The translations under genes were made by a program, and so were the position numbers. From NCBI GenBank assembly GCA_002392385.1, contig DGGX01000007.1, positions 1 through 15,372 of the forward strand: a stretch of 15,372 bases of DNA, read 5' to 3'. Positions within the stretch are counted from its first letter, which is position 1; every line of letters starts with the position of its first letter. This DNA comes from Lachnospiraceae bacterium UBA3863 (lineage in GTDB: Bacteria > Bacillota > Clostridia > Lachnospirales > Lachnospiraceae). Positions 12,668-15,372 of this stretch are shown one piece after another. The notes under the pieces are model-generated. The model had not been told where the DNA came from and did no database searches. It worked only from the letters and a program-made list of their open reading frames with translations.

Positions 12668-13774
12668 ATGGAACTGAGGATCAATAAATCATATCTGTCA
12701 CAGGCTATCCAGATCGTTTCCAGAGCCGTGCCCACCAGGACCACCATGTCCATTCTGGAATGCATCCTGATCGATGCCTCCGGCACAGAGATCCGTCTGA
12801 TCGCCAATGATCTGGAGCTGGGCATCCAGACGACCGTACCCGGCATCATCATCGAAAGAGGTATCATTGCCGTAGACGCGTCCATCTTCATGGGCATCGT
12901 CCGCAAGCTTCCGGACAACGACGTGACGATCGTCACAGAGGGAGAGAAGATCACCATTACCTGTGAGAAGGCCAAGTTCACCATTCTCGGCAGAGACGGT
13001 GCGGACTTCACCTACCTCCCCCAGATCGAGAGAGAGGATGAGATCAGGATCTCCCAGTTCACCATGAAGGACCTGATCAACCGCACGATCTTCTCCATTT
13101 CCTCCAACGAGAGCAACGGAATGATGACCGGCGAGCTTCTGGAGATCCGCGGAGACCGTCTGCGCATGGTCGCCCTGGACGGACACCGGATCGCCATCCG
13201 GAGCGTGGAGCTGCTCCAGTCCTATCCCGACCGCAAGGTGATCGTACCCGGCAAGACCATGCAGGAGATCAGCAAGATCCTGTCCGGTGATACCGACAGG
13301 TCCCTGAGCCTCTATTTCACCGACAAGCACGTGCTGTTCGCTTTCGATGACACCATCGTGGTCTCCAGACTGATCGAGGGAGAGTATTATCGTGTGGACA
13401 GGATGCTGTCCAGCGATTTCCAGACCCGTGTCACCGTCAACCGCAGAGAGTTCCTCAGCTGTATCGACAGAGCGACGCTCCTGGTCAAGGAAGAGGACAA
13501 GAAACCCGTGATCATCCTCATCGGCGAGGATACCATGGAGATGAAGATCAATACGACCCTCGGCAGCATGGACGAGGAGATCGATATTGAGAAGGACGGC
13601 GCGGAGATGAACATCGGATTCAATCCCAAGTTCCTCATCGACGCCCTGCGCGCCATCGACCAGGATGAGGTCACCCTCTATCTGGTGAGCCCCAAGGCTC
13701 CCTGCTATATCCGTGATGTGGAGGAGACCTACTGCTACCTGATCCTGCCGGTGAACTTTATTACCATTGATTGA
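12668..13774 (+). CDS. dnaN: DNA polymerase III beta sliding clamp
   Basis: Forms the ring-shaped dimer that holds the replicative polymerase on DNA and docks other repair and replication proteins. The 368-residue protein begins MELRINKSYLSQAIQIVSRAVPTR and has the three repeated clamp domains; examples are SILECILIDASGTEIRLIA, DGHRIAIRSVEL and IGFNPKFLIDALRAI. It ends with CYLILPVNFITID, in the position of the usual C-terminal PMR-type segment of the ligand pocket. AGGAGGAG lies about 10 nt before the ATG, slightly long spacing. The gene follows the oriC spacer, and its stop overlaps or immediately precedes the next small gene, so it probably leads a dnaN-yaaA-recF-gyrB transcript. Confidence 0.97.
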   Translation: MELRINKSYLSQAIQIVSRAVPTRTTMSILECILIDASGTEIRLIANDLELGIQTTVPGIIIERGIIAVDASIFMGIVRKLPDNDVTIVTEGEKITITCEKAKFTILGRDGADFTYLPQIEREDEIRISQFTMKDLINRTIFSISSNESNGMMTGELLEIRGDRLRMVALDGHRIAIRSVELLQSYPDRKVIVPGKTMQEISKILSGDTDRSLSLYFTDKHVLFAFDDTIVVSRLIEGEYYRVDRMLSSDFQTRVTVNRREFLSCIDRATLLVKEEDKKPVIILIGEDTMEMKINTTLGSMDEEIDIEKDGAEMNIGFNPKFLIDALRAIDQDEVTLYLVSPKAPCYIRDVEETYCYLILPVNFITID

Positions 13775-13779
13775 GAGAT

Positions 13780-14006
13780 ATGAATATTACCATCAGAGAT
13801 GAATATATCCGTCTGGGACAGGCGCTGAAGCTGGCAGGACTTGTCGGCTCCGGCGTGGAAGCCAAGCTCCTCATCGAGGAGGGCAGGGTCCTGGTGAACG
13901 GAGAGACAGAGACCAGACGGGGCAGGAAGCTCCGGAATGGAGATACAGTGGCAATGGAGGGCCATTCCTTTACCGTATGTGCCCCGGCAAGAAGTGACGG
14001 ACAGGA

Positions 14007-14010
<4 letters not shown>
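13780..14010 (+). CDS. S4-domain RNA-binding protein, YaaA/RlbA type
   Basis: A small protein of 76 residues from the ATG at 13780 (MNITIRDEYIRLGQALKLAG). The S4 RNA-binding fold is clear: IRLGQALKLAGLVGSGVEAK, then LLIEEGRVLVNGETETRRGR and KLRNGDTV. Genes of this type are fixed between dnaN and recF in Firmicutes; the Bacillus homologue is linked to ribosomes or ribosome assembly. A TTG at 13771 overlapping the dnaN stop would add three residues and cannot be excluded. No strong ribosome-binding site is visible, so translation is probably coupled to dnaN. The stop overlaps the recF start as ATGA. Confidence 0.93.

Positions 14011-15372
<1,362 letters not shown>

Noticed and set aside
13326..13335. 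AGCACGTGCT palindrome in dnaN as a further parS site
   Set aside because: It shares only the CACGTG centre with parS; the flanks do not match the TGTTT/AAACA arms.

Overview
The window is a chromosomal replication-origin locus of a GC-rich Clostridia member. It most resembles Lachnospiraceae. The reasons are the gene order, a YidC without a lipoprotein signal, a SerS N-terminal half of the clostridial type, and S4/RecF/GyrB genes packed with ATGA overlaps. The family placement is an inference from protein character and was not checked by a database search. Coding sequence is GC-rich by eye (not counted), while the intergenic DNA around dnaA is strikingly AT-rich.

Left arm (1-10475, all on the minus strand, pointing away from the origin): rpmH, rnpA, yidD, yidC, khpB (jag), mnmE, mnmG, rsmG, parA (soj), parB (spo0J), serS (cut by the window edge). 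This is the classic Firmicutes order. It links ribosomal protein L34 and RNase P, membrane protein insertion, tRNA U34 modification, 16S rRNA methylation and chromosome segregation. A strong sigma-A-like promoter lies upstream of rpmH. A terminator-like hairpin separates rpmH from rnpA, and a large GC-rich hairpin separates khpB from mnmE. Three parS sites lie at 2755-3644, flanking rsmG, next to the parAB genes whose products use them.

Origin (10476-12667, interrupted by dnaA): the 531-bp rpmH-dnaA spacer holds a DnaA-box cluster (three perfect TTATCCACA sites plus near matches), an A11 tract, an inverted repeat and divergent promoters. A second DnaA-box group, an AT-rich unwinding candidate and a good dnaN promoter lie in the 299-bp dnaA-dnaN spacer. 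This is a bipartite oriC of the Bacillus type.

Right arm (11007 to the end, plus strand): dnaA, dnaN, a small S4-domain gene (yaaA/rlbA type), recF and gyrB (cut by the window edge). The last four are nearly contiguous and probably co-transcribed and translationally coupled. All sixteen genes are oriented with the replication forks leaving the origin.

I see no mobile element, CRISPR array, tRNA, phage gene or novel multi-gene system. The unusual points are small: regulatory structures around the origin, local codon-usage anomalies in dnaA and mnmG, a substituted groove arginine in YidC, and low-complexity linkers or extensions in ParB, KhpB and GyrB.
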